A stretch of DNA of 64,000 nucleotides from Pseudomonas sp. SJZ079. GTDB lineage: Bacteria; Pseudomonadota; Gammaproteobacteria; Pseudomonadales; Pseudomonadaceae. The stretch covers positions 94,739 to 158,738 of the forward strand of contig NZ_VIUH01000008.1 of NCBI RefSeq assembly GCF_007993865.1, read 5' to 3'. Positions 1 through 12,588 of this stretch are shown here, piece after piece. The notes below the pieces were generated by a model. The model saw only the letters and a program-made list of their open reading frames with translations, was not told the origin of the DNA and made no database searches. Position numbers and translations under genes: made by a program. Every line of letters begins with the position of its first letter. Position 1 is the first letter of the stretch.

Positions 1-1014
1 CTACTGCCAGCGTGCCTGACGCCAGCTCTGCTGTTGTTCTGCGGTCAGAAAGGTCCAGGCGACGAAGCGGCTCTGCTTCTGCCCCTGAGCCATCTCGACG
101 GTACGCACCTCGCGGGCGCCGGCCTGTTTCAGCGCGCTATACACACCGGGTAGGTTGCTGGCCTTGGAGATCAGGCTGCTGAACCACTGCACCTGCTGCG
201 GTACCTGTGCGCTTTCTTGGATCAAGCGGTTGACGAATGCGGCCTCGCCGCCCTGACACCAGAGTTCTGCGGCCTGACCGCCGAAATTCAGCACGGGCAG
301 TTTGCGCTTGGGGTCGAGCTTGCCGAGGTTGCGCCATTTGCGCTTGCTGCCACTGCTGGCTTCTGCCGCCGAGGCGTGGAAGGGCGGGTTGCACAGGCTC
401 AGGTCGAAGCGTTCATCGGCCTGTAGCAAACCCTGGAATATGTGCTGGGCGTCCAGCTGCTGACGCAACTCGATGGCCGCACCGAGACCGGGGTTGGACT
501 GCACTATGGCCTTGGCCGAGGCGATGGCGCTGGCCGCGATGTCCGAGCCGAGGAACTGCCAGGCGTACTCCCGGTGACCCAGCAGCGGATAGATGCAATT
601 GGCGCCGACGCCGATATCCAGCACCCGCACCCGCGCGCCGCGCGGAATCTCGCCGCCATTGCAGGAGGCCAGCAGGTCCGCCAGATAGTGCAGATAGTCG
701 GCGCGCCCGGGAATCGGCGGGCACAGGTAATCCGCCGGAATGTCCCAATGCGCGATGCCGTAGAACTGCTTGAGCAGGGCGCGATTGAACACCTTGACCG
801 CGGCCGGGTTGGCGAAGTCGATGCTCTGCTTGCCGTAGGGGTTGATGATCACAAAGGCCGCCAGCTCCGGACTGCTGGCGATCAACGCCGGGAAATCGTA
901 ACGGCCCTGGTGACGGTTGCGCGGGTGCAACTGGCCCTTGTCGGCAGCGGGTTTGGGCTGCGCAGCGCGGGGCGCAGCGGATTTATGGCGGGGGTGTTTC
1001 GGCGGCAGGGACAT
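1..1014 (-). CDS. rlmF: 23S rRNA (adenine-1618-N6)-methyltransferase RlmF
   Basis: SAM-dependent enzyme that methylates N6 of A1618 in 23S rRNA. From the ATG at 1014 the protein is 337 aa, close to the family length. It carries a SAM-binding motif I ([15 protein letters not shown], about residues 132-146) and the N6-adenine methyltransferase catalytic motif NPPF (about 209-212), followed by HAS. The N-terminus is basic (PPKHPRHKS), fitting RNA binding. The frame stays open to a TTG at 1089, but ATG 1014 matches the usual start [12 protein letters not shown]; no strong ribosome site is visible for either. The stop codon is at 1-3, so the gene is complete at the window edge. Confidence 0.93.
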   Translation of the reverse strand: MSLPPKHPRHKSAAPRAAQPKPAADKGQLHPRNRHQGRYDFPALIASSPELAAFVIINPYGKQSIDFANPAAVKVFNRALLKQFYGIAHWDIPADYLCPPIPGRADYLHYLADLLASCNGGEIPRGARVRVLDIGVGANCIYPLLGHREYAWQFLGSDIAASAIASAKAIVQSNPGLGAAIELRQQLDAQHIFQGLLQADERFDLSLCNPPFHASAAEASSGSKRKWRNLGKLDPKRKLPVLNFGGQAAELWCQGGEAAFVNRLIQESAQVPQQVQWFSSLISKASNLPGVYSALKQAGAREVRTVEMAQGQKQSRFVAWTFLTAEQQQSWRQARWQ

Positions 1015-1092
1015 GGCGGGTGGATCGCAGGCTCGGGGCTGCGGATTTTCCCACAGCTCGGCATGGCGTGCAGGGAAAGTCGTCGCCAAGAA

Positions 1093-1187
1093 CCTGTACG
1101 GCTGGTTGGTTAACTCAAGCTCGGATGGCTGGGGTGTTGCGGCAGGGCGTTGCGACGAGTCATTGCGGGCTTTGTTGCAGTGCAGCT
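1093..1187. repeat. Half copy of the dispersed hairpin repeat seen at 9178-9327
   Basis: About 88 bases align with the left arm and centre of the element at 9178-9327 with one or two small gaps. Both read CCTGTACGGCT, then GGTTAACTCAAG, then GCGACGAGTCAT and GCGGGCT in the same order. The second, inverted arm is missing here: the repeat stops near the 3' end of the downstream membrane protein gene (stop at 1190). It fills most of the gap between that gene and rlmF. Confidence 0.75.
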
Positions 1188-1189
1188 AG

Positions 1190-1750
1190 TCAGGCGATAT
1201 GCAGCCACATCGCCAGATAATCGAAGAACAGGCAGTACAAGGCTATCGGCAGCGGCAGGCCGAGCAGGGTGCCGAGCAGGTAGTGGCGAAAGGGTACGCC
1301 AGACAAGGCGAGGGCATAATTCAGCGCCGGCACTGTCTGGAACAGCATGCGCAGGGCGATGATGCTGGTCAGCGGGCGACGATCCAGGCCGGCCAGCAAG
1401 CGCTTGGCCAAGCGGTTGTCCAGCTCGCGCAGGGCATTGCCACCGAGCATGCGGATGGTGAAGAAGGTGAAGATGCACGAGGCACTGGCGGCCAGGTAGG
1501 TGGCGATACCACCGTAGACTTTGCCCAACGCCAGTACGGCGGCGGCGAGGAAGATCCAGCCGGGAATCTGGATCAGGTTGCCCAGGGCGAACAGCCCGAT
1601 GAACAGCAGCAGCCCTGCGACCTTGTGCATCAGGATCAGCTCTTGCAAGGATGCCAGGCTGAATTGGGCGCGGATACCCAGGGCTTCGAACAGGACGAAC
1701 AAGCCCAGTAGAAACAGGATGACCAGCAACAGACGGTGAGAGCTGCGCAT
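1190..1750 (-). CDS. TVP38/TMEM64 (VTT/DedA-like) family inner-membrane protein
   Basis: 186 aa, strongly hydrophobic, with a membrane segment at about residues 7-24 and the VTT-domain pattern: a conserved glycine-rich hydrophobic stretch (GNLIQIPGWIFLAAAVLALG), a hydrophilic linker with paired basic and acidic residues (RELDNRLAKRLLAGLDRRP), then FQTVPALNYALALSGVPFRHYLLGT. VTT proteins are related to lipid scramblase/DedA families; the substrate of this one cannot be read from sequence. The ATG at 1750 has a GAGG about 8 nt upstream. It lies 15 nt after the winged-helix gene, so the two are probably cotranscribed. Confidence 0.8.
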   Translation of the reverse strand: MRSSHRLLLVILFLLGLFVLFEALGIRAQFSLASLQELILMHKVAGLLLFIGLFALGNLIQIPGWIFLAAAVLALGKVYGGIATYLAASASCIFTFFTIRMLGGNALRELDNRLAKRLLAGLDRRPLTSIIALRMLFQTVPALNYALALSGVPFRHYLLGTLLGLPLPIALYCLFFDYLAMWLHIA

Positions 1751-1765
1751 GACGGGCCTCGCTGT

Positions 1766-2062
1766 TCAGGGGTAGCCGAGTATGGCCTTGATCTGTGGCA
1801 GGTGCGCGGCGATCCATTGTGGATCGATCGCGCCCCAGTCGCGGATGCTGTAGTGCCCGGCGTTATTGCGCTCGCCGGTCTGTTGCTCGAACACGCAGTC
1901 GATATCCAGCTCAGCCAGGGCGGCGAGGGTGTCCTGGGCGGTGCGTCGCGGCATGCCGGTGGCCTCCATCAGCGCCGGCACACTGCAGGCGCCGCCGCTG
2001 TCGATCAGCCAGGCCACGTACAGGCGCCGATAGAAGCTGGTTTTGGTCTTGCTGACGTCCAT
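1766..2062 (-). CDS. Small winged helix-turn-helix protein
   Basis: 98 aa. Residues about 8-60 look like a winged helix: helix (YRRLYVAWLIDS), then a helix-turn-helix (SVPALMEATGMPRRTAQDTLAALAEL), then a short beta wing (CVFEQQTGERNNAGHYSI). The C-terminus (WGAIDPQWIAAHLPQIKAIL) is probably helical and could mediate dimerisation. No ligand-binding domain is present. It sits 15 nt after the SRPBCC gene and 15 nt before the VTT gene. Role unknown; a local DNA-binding regulator is an inference from the fold only. Confidence 0.7.
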   Translation of the reverse strand: MDVSKTKTSFYRRLYVAWLIDSGGACSVPALMEATGMPRRTAQDTLAALAELDIDCVFEQQTGERNNAGHYSIRDWGAIDPQWIAAHLPQIKAILGYP

Positions 2063-2077
2063 TTCTAGTACCTCGAA

Positions 2078-2539
2078 TCAACAGACTTGGCTGGCATCAC
2101 GTCGGCGCAGGACACGATGGCGACTGGCGAAGAACAGCTGGAGAAAGGCTTTCACCAGCAGCGCCGGGAGCAGTGGGTCGACGCTCAGTTCGTCAATCAC
2201 CCTGGAGCCTGAACCCTGCACTTCAATACGGCGTTGGTGGCGCCACAGACGCATGCCGGTCATGGGTGACTCTTCGATGAAGCCAACACCCGGCGTCAGC
2301 GAGAGCAGCGTAAGGCGCGACTTACCCATGGGTAGCCAGCCAAACAGCCAGAGCCAGCTGGTGAACAGTGGCTGGCCGGGCTGCACCTTCATATCCTCCA
2401 GGTTGCGAATTCCCTTGGGGATGCTCATCCACAGTAGCGGACGCATCTCAGCGCGGAGGCACCTGGTGTCGGTGATCCAGCGCCAAGCTACGCTTGGACT
2501 GACGGAGAGGATCGACTCGAAACGCAGCTCGATGGGCAT
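2078..2539 (-). CDS. SRPBCC (START-like) family protein, function unknown
   Basis: 153 aa. The start (IELRFESILSVSPSVAWRWITD) is typical of the SRPBCC/polyketide-cyclase-like fold, a first strand followed by two short helices. Later alternating hydrophobic stretches (FIEESPMTGMRLWRHQRRIEVQGSGSRVIDEL) fit the beta sheet, and a C-terminal amphipathic helix (LLPALLVKAFLQLFFASRHRVL) would line the cavity. The family binds hydrophobic ligands; no specific ligand is inferable. It begins 38 nt after the nhaD stop and is probably in the same transcript. Confidence 0.6.
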   Translation of the reverse strand: MPIELRFESILSVSPSVAWRWITDTRCLRAEMRPLLWMSIPKGIRNLEDMKVQPGQPLFTSWLWLFGWLPMGKSRLTLLSLTPGVGFIEESPMTGMRLWRHQRRIEVQGSGSRVIDELSVDPLLPALLVKAFLQLFFASRHRVLRRRDASQVC

Positions 2540-2577
2540 AGGGCCTAAGCACCTCAGTAGACTTAAGATTCGCCCAT

Positions 2578-3957
2578 TCAGCCCAGGGTGGCGATACCAA
2601 TATAGGTCGCCGCGCCGGCCATATAGCCGATAAAGGCCAGCCAGCTGATCTTTTTCAGGTACCAGATGAAGTCGATCTTTTCCATGCCCATGGCCGCCAC
2701 GCCGGCCGCCGAACCGATGATCAGGCAGCTGCCGCCGGTACCGGCGCAGTAGGCGAGCATCTCCCAGAACGTGCCGTCGACCAGGAAGTTACTCAGCCAA
2801 CCGGCTTCGCTGCTACCGGCGACTTCCAGCGCCGCGGGGCTGATCAACGGGTACATTTTCATGGCACCGGCCACCAGCGGTACGTTGTCGACCACCGAGG
2901 ACAGCAGACCAATGGCGATATTGATTGCGTAGATGTCGCCGAGGCCTTCACGCAGCAGGGTGGCGACCTGGATCAGGTGGCCGGCGGTGGCCAGGCTGGA
3001 GACAGCCAGCAGGATGCCAAGGAAGAACAGCACGCTGGTGGTGTCGATTCGGCGCAGTACGCCGACCACCGAAAGCGGGTGCTTGTCTTCGTCGTTCTTG
3101 CCACGGTGGATCACCTCGGTGACCACCCAGAGCACGCCGAGGCCGAGGAGGATACCCATGTACGGCGGCAGGTGGGTGACGGTCTTGAACACCGGTACGA
3201 ACACCAGGGCGCCGAGGCCGAGGACGAACACCAGGTTGCGCTCGAACGGGGTGGTCGGGTCGCGGCGTTCTTCGTCGAGGACATTCAGCTGCGGACGCTG
3301 GATTGCACCCTTCAAGGTGACGCTGAGGATCAGCAACGGCACCAGCAGACACACCAGACTGGGGAAAAACAGGCTGGTGACAATACCGCTGGTACTGATC
3401 TGGCTGCCAATCCACAGCATGGTGGTGGTGACGTCGCCGATCGGTGACCAGGCACCGCCGGCGTTGGCGGCGATCACCACGATGCCGGCATAGAACCAGC
3501 GCTCTTTCTGCTCGGCGACCAGTTTGCGCAGTACCGAGACCATGACGATGGTGGTGGTCAGGTTGTCCAGTGCGGCGGAGAGGAAGAAGGTTATCAGCGC
3601 CACCAGCCACAGCAGGGTGACACGCTTGTTGGTGCGGATACGGTCGGTGATGACCTTGAAGCCTTCATGGGCGTCGATCAGTTCGACGATGGTCATGGCG
3701 CCCATCAGGAAGAACAGAATCTCGGAGATCTCACCGAGGTGGTGGCGCAGCTCCTCGGTGACATGATGGACGTTATTCGCGCCACCGGCGGTGCCTGTGC
3801 CGATCAGCGGCAAAATGGTATCGGCGCCCAACACCAGCAAGGTCCAGCAGATCACGGCGGTGAGGATGGCCGAGGCGGCCTTGTCGATCTTCAGCGGGTG
3901 CTCGAAGGCAATGGACAGGTAACCAAGGACGAATATCAACGCCATCAACGCATACAT
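2578..3957 (-). CDS. nhaD: Na+/H+ antiporter, NhaD type
   Basis: 459 aa integral membrane protein with about 12 hydrophobic segments. It would exchange cytoplasmic Na+ (and Li+) for external H+ in sodium and pH homeostasis. Characteristic NhaD stretches are visible: SAALDNLTTTIVMVSVLRKL near residue 130, AANAGGAWSPIGDVTTTMLW near 160-180, and SSVVDNVPLVAGAMKMYPL in the C-terminal third. The polar Asp/Asn/Thr residues inside helices match the ion-transporter fold. ATG 3957 was chosen because the first membrane segment begins at once (ALMALIFVLGYLSIAF). It lies 217 nt downstream of nhaC, another Na+/H+ antiporter gene on the same strand. Confidence 0.88.
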   Translation of the reverse strand: MYALMALIFVLGYLSIAFEHPLKIDKAASAILTAVICWTLLVLGADTILPLIGTGTAGGANNVHHVTEELRHHLGEISEILFFLMGAMTIVELIDAHEGFKVITDRIRTNKRVTLLWLVALITFFLSAALDNLTTTIVMVSVLRKLVAEQKERWFYAGIVVIAANAGGAWSPIGDVTTTMLWIGSQISTSGIVTSLFFPSLVCLLVPLLILSVTLKGAIQRPQLNVLDEERRDPTTPFERNLVFVLGLGALVFVPVFKTVTHLPPYMGILLGLGVLWVVTEVIHRGKNDEDKHPLSVVGVLRRIDTTSVLFFLGILLAVSSLATAGHLIQVATLLREGLGDIYAINIAIGLLSSVVDNVPLVAGAMKMYPLISPAALEVAGSSEAGWLSNFLVDGTFWEMLAYCAGTGGSCLIIGSAAGVAAMGMEKIDFIWYLKKISWLAFIGYMAGAATYIGIATLG

Positions 3958-4174
3958 GATCAGAATTCCAGTTCAGGGCTTTTTTTATGGATGTACTTTT
4001 TATGGGTAAAAAAGTGCCGGAGGCTCTTGATGCGCCCGAGAAGATGCCTGATTTAGGCGGAAATTGGGAGGGGCTTTATGCTTGGATGTGATTTCAACTG
4101 GGTGAAATCAGCGGGGTTTGGCTATTTGGCCAGGCCCCAAGCGCGTTATTCAAGGCGCCTGGAGCCAGTCAGGC

Positions 4175-5641
4175 TTAGCTCGGATGTTGCAGCGGGTTGT
4201 GCGCGGCGGTGCCGGCGAGCGTGGGCTGTGGTGGGCTGATAAAGGCCAGGCTGATCGCCAGCAGCGGCATGATCAGGTTGAAGAAACAGTAGGGCAGGTA
4301 GCTCCAGGTCGCCACCCCCAGCGTCGCCGCCATATAGGCGCCGCAGGTGTTCCAGGGAATCAGCACCGAGGTCAGGGTGCCGCCATCCTCCAGGGCGCGC
4401 GACAGGTTGACCGGCGCCAGGCCGCGTTTCTCATACTCGGCGCGATACATGCGGCCCGGCAGCACCAGGGCGATGTACTGGTCGGCGGTGATGATATTGG
4501 TGCCGATGGTGGTGGCAATGGTGCTGGCGATCAGGCTGCTGGTGCTTTTGACCAGGTGCAGGGCGCTCTGCAGCAGGCGTTGCAGCAGACCGAGCTTTTC
4601 CAGCACGCCGCCAAAACACATGGCGCAGATGATCAACCACACGGTGGTCAGCATGCTGCTCATGCCGCCCTTGGACAGCAGGTCGTCCAGCGCCGGGTTG
4701 CCGCTGTTCGACTGGTAGCCGGCGAACAGCGCAGTCCACACGGTCTTCAACGGCGCCAGCAGGCCCGCGCTGGGGTCGGCCAGACGGCTCATCACCTCGG
4801 GTTGGAAGATCACCGCGAACAGCGCGCCGAGCAGGGCGCCGAGAAATACCGCAGGAAACGCCGCCCACTGGCGGATGGCCAGAAACAGCAGGAAGGCCAC
4901 CGGCAACAACAGGTGCCAGCCCAGCCTGAACTGGCTTTCCAATGCGTGCAGCACCACGGCGATGCGGTCGGTGTCGTGGTTGCCACTGGCTTGCTGACCC
5001 AGCAGGAAGAACAGCAGCAGGGCGATCAGCAGCGCCGGCACAGTGGTGCGCAGCATCAGGCGGATGTGCTCGAACAGATCGGCCCCAGCCGCGACCGGCG
5101 CCAGGTTGGTGGTGTCCGACAGCGGCGAGAGCTTGTCGCCGAAGTAGGCGCCGGAAATGATCGCCCCGGCGGTGATCGCCGGGTCCAGGCCCAGCCCGGA
5201 GGCCACGCCCATCAGGCCGATACCGAGGGTGCCGGCGACCGTCCAGGAACTGCCGATCGACAGCGCGGTGAGGGCGCAGATCAGGCAGCTGGTGACATAG
5301 AAGTACTCGGTGGAGATCAGCTTGAGGCCGAACCAGATCATGGTCGGTACGGTGCCGGCGAGAATCCAGGTACCGATCAGCGCGCCGACCGCGAGCAGAA
5401 TCAGGTTGGCCTTCATCGCCATATGAATGCCGGCGAGTATGCCTTCTTCTATCTGCGCCCAGCGCAGGCCATTCTTCAGGCCCACCAGGCCGGCGACGAA
5501 GGCGGCGCTCATCAGTGCGATCTGGTTCGGTCCGCTGGAGGAACTGTCGCCATACAGGTAAACCGAGAGACTCAGCAGCAGTACCAGCACGCCAATCGGC
5601 AGCAAGGCATCGAGCAGGGAAGGGGAGCGTGTTGCGGTCAT
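4175..5641 (-). CDS. nhaC: Na+/H+ antiporter, NhaC family
   Basis: About 488 aa with 11-12 membrane segments and NhaC-family signatures: GSSWTVAGTLGIGLMGVASG, ITAGAIISGAYFGDKLSPLSDTT split by its conserved Gly-Asp-Lys, and GTNIITADQYIALVLPGRM. It is expected to exchange Na+ for H+; some relatives are substrate/Na+ antiporters, so the exact substrate is uncertain. The open frame extends to a TTG at 5662, but that lies in the T-tract of the valS terminator; the ATG at 5641 (MTATRSPSLLDALLPIG) is the likely start. It follows valS on the same strand, separated only by that terminator. Confidence 0.85.
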   Translation of the reverse strand: MTATRSPSLLDALLPIGVLVLLLSLSVYLYGDSSSSGPNQIALMSAAFVAGLVGLKNGLRWAQIEEGILAGIHMAMKANLILLAVGALIGTWILAGTVPTMIWFGLKLISTEYFYVTSCLICALTALSIGSSWTVAGTLGIGLMGVASGLGLDPAITAGAIISGAYFGDKLSPLSDTTNLAPVAAGADLFEHIRLMLRTTVPALLIALLLFFLLGQQASGNHDTDRIAVVLHALESQFRLGWHLLLPVAFLLFLAIRQWAAFPAVFLGALLGALFAVIFQPEVMSRLADPSAGLLAPLKTVWTALFAGYQSNSGNPALDDLLSKGGMSSMLTTVWLIICAMCFGGVLEKLGLLQRLLQSALHLVKSTSSLIASTIATTIGTNIITADQYIALVLPGRMYRAEYEKRGLAPVNLSRALEDGGTLTSVLIPWNTCGAYMAATLGVATWSYLPYCFFNLIMPLLAISLAFISPPQPTLAGTAAHNPLQHPS

Positions 5642-5654
5642 TTGATCTGTCCGT

Positions 5655-5696
5655 AAAAACAACGGGGCCCGCGACTGAACAAGTCGCGGGCCCCGT
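5655..5696 (-). terminator. Strong rho-independent terminator of valS
   Basis: A 15-bp perfect stem (5662-5676 pairing with 5682-5696, loop GAACA) made largely of GGGGCCCGCG. On the minus strand it is followed by GTTGTTTTTA. It lies 17 nt after the valS stop and about 20 nt before the nhaC ATG, so the nhaC ribosome-binding region starts directly behind the U-tract. Confidence 0.9.
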
Positions 5697-5713
5697 GTAG
5701 AGCTGCTTGAAGG

Positions 5714-8581
<2,868 letters not shown>

Positions 8582-8727
8582 GCGCGGCGGGACCCTTTTG
8601 ACGGCTAATTAGAAAAGCCGACAAGTATAACGGCGAAGGTGCGCGGGACGTAAGGTCGTTTATCTGGCTGTGGCCATGGCCGCGCTAGGGCTGCGCAGCA
8701 CAAGAGTGGCCAAGTTCGCGTCGCGGT

Positions 8728-9162
8728 TCAGGAGCGACGCGGCGGCAATAGGCGCAGCAGGCGGGCCTCGAGGCGGCGTTTCAGTTCGGCTTCGATCTGC
8801 GGCACGAAGTCATCGATCACGTCTTGGAGGATAAGCGCGGCGGCGGCGCGCAGCTCATTGTCCAGGCGATTCAGCTCGGCGCTGCTGTTACGGCTCACGG
8901 CTTGCGCCAAGGTGCTGCGCAGTGCCTCGCTGGGCGCTGGCTGGGGCATGGGTTGCGGTGCAGTGGATGTGCCTGCGTTTTCGACCTGGGCCGTGAAGTC
9001 AGGCGCTGGGCTGACAACATCGGATAACAGAGGGATGGTGTCCGGATCGAGCGAGTCGGTCAGCAGCGGCGGTTCCAGGTTTTCATCGCCCAGCAGCTCG
9101 CGGATCGACTCGAGGTCGTCCAGTAGGTGGGCAGGTTTTTTCGGCGGTATAGGGTTGTTCAT
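8728..9162 (-). CDS. Conserved hypothetical protein between holC and valS
   Basis: 144 aa, not recognised as a named family. The first 85 residues are acidic, proline-rich and probably disordered (LDDLESIRELLGDENLEPPLL, LDPDTIPLLSDVV, PQPMPQPAPSEA). The C-terminal half is a predicted amphipathic helical region (SAELNRLDNELRAAAALILQDV, DDFVPQIEAELKRRLEARLLRLL) ending in a basic tail. A gene of this kind lies between holC and valS in other pseudomonads, which argues that it is real. A link to the chi subunit or to replication would be guesswork from position only. Confidence 0.7.
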   Translation of the reverse strand: MNNPIPPKKPAHLLDDLESIRELLGDENLEPPLLTDSLDPDTIPLLSDVVSPAPDFTAQVENAGTSTAPQPMPQPAPSEALRSTLAQAVSRNSSAELNRLDNELRAAAALILQDVIDDFVPQIEAELKRRLEARLLRLLPPRRS

Positions 9163-9177
9163 GGTGGTTGCCAGTGG

Positions 9178-9327
9178 CCTGTACGGCTAGTTGGTTAACT
9201 CAAGTTCGGATGGTTGAGGTTCCGAGATCAGGCGCTGCGACGAGTCATAGCGGGCTATGGCGAGGAGTGGCAAGGCAGTATCGGGGCCTCAAACGCCGAA
9301 GTTGACTAATTGAACTAGCCACACGGG
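9178..9327. repeat. 150-bp imperfect palindromic element (MITE-like)
   Basis: The two ends are imperfect inverted repeats of about 32 bp: the left end reads CCTGTACGGCTAGTT and the right end, read backwards, CCCGTGTGGCTAGTT, each followed by a divergent AT-richer stretch and TTCGG. The geometric centre (9252-9253) coincides with a perfect small hairpin, CATAGC-GG-GCTATG (9246-9259). The whole element could therefore fold into one long hairpin. It fills the gap between the unknown gene and holC. Its left arm and centre recur at 1093-1187. No open reading frame fits inside. Confidence 0.75.
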
Positions 9328-9330
9328 CCG

Positions 9331-9750
9331 CTAAAGTTCGACTCGTTGCGGATCATAGCCGCGCTGGCGGTAGTTACGAAAATTCTCTCGGCAGGCGGTC
9401 AACAGCTCGGGTTGTTGATTGACGATCTCGATCACTCGGCTGAAGCGTTCGACAAAGGGCGAGATCGTCGTGTTGAGGTTGATCAGCACGCCTTGCTGGG
9501 CGCTTGGCTCATCATCCAGGCCAATCACCACAGGGGCCTGCGGATCATCCTGGTGCAGATTGTGCGGTATGAAACTCTCGGCCTTGAAGCGCCAGAGCTG
9601 CTCGTCCAGTGTGCGACATTGTTCGGCATCGCTGCCGCGCAGAAACACCGGCAGACCATGGCGCCAGGCTTTCATCGCCAGCTGACAGGCCGCGCGCAGG
9701 CGGTCGGTCGGCGTGGCGGATGATAAAACGTAAAACTCTATTCTGGGCAT
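9331..9750 (-). CDS. holC: DNA polymerase III subunit chi
   Basis: 139 aa. Chi joins psi in the clamp-loader complex and links it to single-stranded-DNA-binding protein at the replication fork. The start (RIEFYVLSSATPTDRLRAACQLAMKAWRHGLPVFLRGSD) is the usual HolC N-terminus. FIPHN, APVVIGLDDEPSAQQGVLINLN and VERFSRVIEIVNQ follow in the expected order. It lies downstream of pepA on the same strand, the usual pepA-holC-valS arrangement in gammaproteobacteria, here with the unknown gene and a repeat inserted. Confidence 0.93.
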   Translation of the reverse strand: MPRIEFYVLSSATPTDRLRAACQLAMKAWRHGLPVFLRGSDAEQCRTLDEQLWRFKAESFIPHNLHQDDPQAPVVIGLDDEPSAQQGVLINLNTTISPFVERFSRVIEIVNQQPELLTACRENFRNYRQRGYDPQRVEL

Positions 9751-9832
9751 GGCGGTTTCATCGGGTTTCTCTGTGTGGGAATGGCCTGGTGCGCGCGAAT
9801 CGCGACCAGGCTGCGTCCCCGCAGTGTCGGGC

Positions 9833-11371
<1,539 letters not shown>

Positions 11372-11466
11372 TTATTTGTTCATTGGTTCGTTGTTACGCG
11401 AACCGGCAAGCAGTGTGGCTAGTTTGATCGTAGCCGCCTGAGCCTGACAACCCTGGAGTGTCTGGT

Positions 11467-12588
11467 TTGATCGTCTTCCGTTATATGTCTCGTGAAGTAT
11501 TGGTGACCATGAGTGCGGTAAGCGCCGTGCTCTTGGTGATCATTATGAGTGGCCGGTTCATCAAGTACCTGGCGCAGGCAGCGCAAGGGCTGTTGGACCC
11601 GGGTGTATTGTTCATGATCATGGGCGTTCGTCTGCCAGGCTTCCTGCAGCTAATTCTGCCCTTGGGGTTGTTCCTCGGCATTCTGCTGGCATACGGACGG
11701 CTCTACCTCGACAGCGAGATGACCGTGCTGTCGGCCACGGGCGTGAGCCCGCAGCGCTTGCTGGTCTATACCCTGGCGCCAGCGACCCTGGTGGCCCTGT
11801 TGGTGGCTTGGTTGAGTCTGAGTCTGGCGCCGCAGGGGGTCACCGAACAGATGCGCATCCTCAATGAACAGGATGCGCTGACCGAACTCGATACCCTGGT
11901 GCCAGGGCGTTTCCAGTCCATGAAAGATGGTTCGCGGGTGACCTATACCCAGCAGCTGTCGAAAGAGCGTGACGAGCTGACTGGGGTCTTTATCTCCGAG
12001 AAGCGATTTTCCCGCCAAGGTGGCAAGGAGCGCGGTATCACCGTGCTGGTAGCGGACAGCGGGCGTCAGGAAATCCAGGCCGATGGCAGTCGTTACCTGA
12101 TTCTGCAGAATGGCTATCGCTACGACGGCAATCCGGGGCAGGCGGATTACCGTGCGATTAAATACGACACCTATGGCGTGTTGCTGCCCAAACCGACGGT
12201 CAGTGACGAGATCAGCGAGCGTGAAGCCGTGCCGACTCGTGAGTTGGTCGGCAGCGACAATCCGCGTTTCCAGTCAGAGCTGCAGTGGCGGTTGTCGCTG
12301 CCGTTGCTGGTGTTCGTCGTGACCCTGATGGCGGTACCCCTGTCACGGGTCAACCCACGACAAGGACGTTTTCTCAAGCTGTTGCCGGCGATTCTCTTGT
12401 ACATGGTCTACCTGTCGCTGCTGATTGCCGCGCGTGGTGCGCTGGATAAAGGAAAAATTCCCCTGCAGTTGGGGTTGTGGTGGGTGCACGGGTTGTTCGC
12501 GTTGATCGGTCTTGGCTTGCTCTATTGGGAGCCGCTACGACTGAAGTGGGCAGGGCGTCGTGCTGCACAGGAGGTGGCTCGTGGTTAG
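11467..12588 (+). CDS. lptF: LPS export system permease LptF
   Basis: Inner-membrane subunit of the LptB2FG ABC transporter that extracts lipopolysaccharide and passes it to the LptCA bridge. About 373 aa with six membrane segments: three near the N-terminus (residues about 10-115) and three near the C-terminus (about 275-360), around a periplasmic beta-jellyroll domain. Start choice: a TTG at 11467 (MIVFRYMSREVL) has TGGAG ending 8 nt upstream; the alternative GTG at 11458 overlaps that ribosome site. It overlaps lptG by 8 nt, indicating translational coupling. Confidence 0.94.
   Translation: MIVFRYMSREVLVTMSAVSAVLLVIIMSGRFIKYLAQAAQGLLDPGVLFMIMGVRLPGFLQLILPLGLFLGILLAYGRLYLDSEMTVLSATGVSPQRLLVYTLAPATLVALLVAWLSLSLAPQGVTEQMRILNEQDALTELDTLVPGRFQSMKDGSRVTYTQQLSKERDELTGVFISEKRFSRQGGKERGITVLVADSGRQEIQADGSRYLILQNGYRYDGNPGQADYRAIKYDTYGVLLPKPTVSDEISEREAVPTRELVGSDNPRFQSELQWRLSLPLLVFVVTLMAVPLSRVNPRQGRFLKLLPAILLYMVYLSLLIAARGALDKGKIPLQLGLWWVHGLFALIGLGLLYWEPLRLKWAGRRAAQEVARG

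Noticed and set aside
3958..4174. Sodium or lithium riboswitch in the nhaD leader, or a clear nhaC terminator
   Set aside because: The 217-nt gap has imperfect stems (for example GATTTCA with TGAAATC near 4090-4108), but I cannot match them to a known riboswitch consensus, and no stem has a convincing U-tract.
4118..5656. Plus-strand ORF of 512 codons opposite nhaC
   Set aside because: Gln/Gly/Arg/Ala-rich low-complexity translation with no motif; an antisense shadow of a GC-biased gene. The minus-strand protein has clear NhaC motifs and membrane segments.
8582..8640. T-box or other riboswitch in front of valS
   Set aside because: Only a 5-bp stem and a possible promoter are visible. No T-box sequence is present and T-boxes are not expected in this group.
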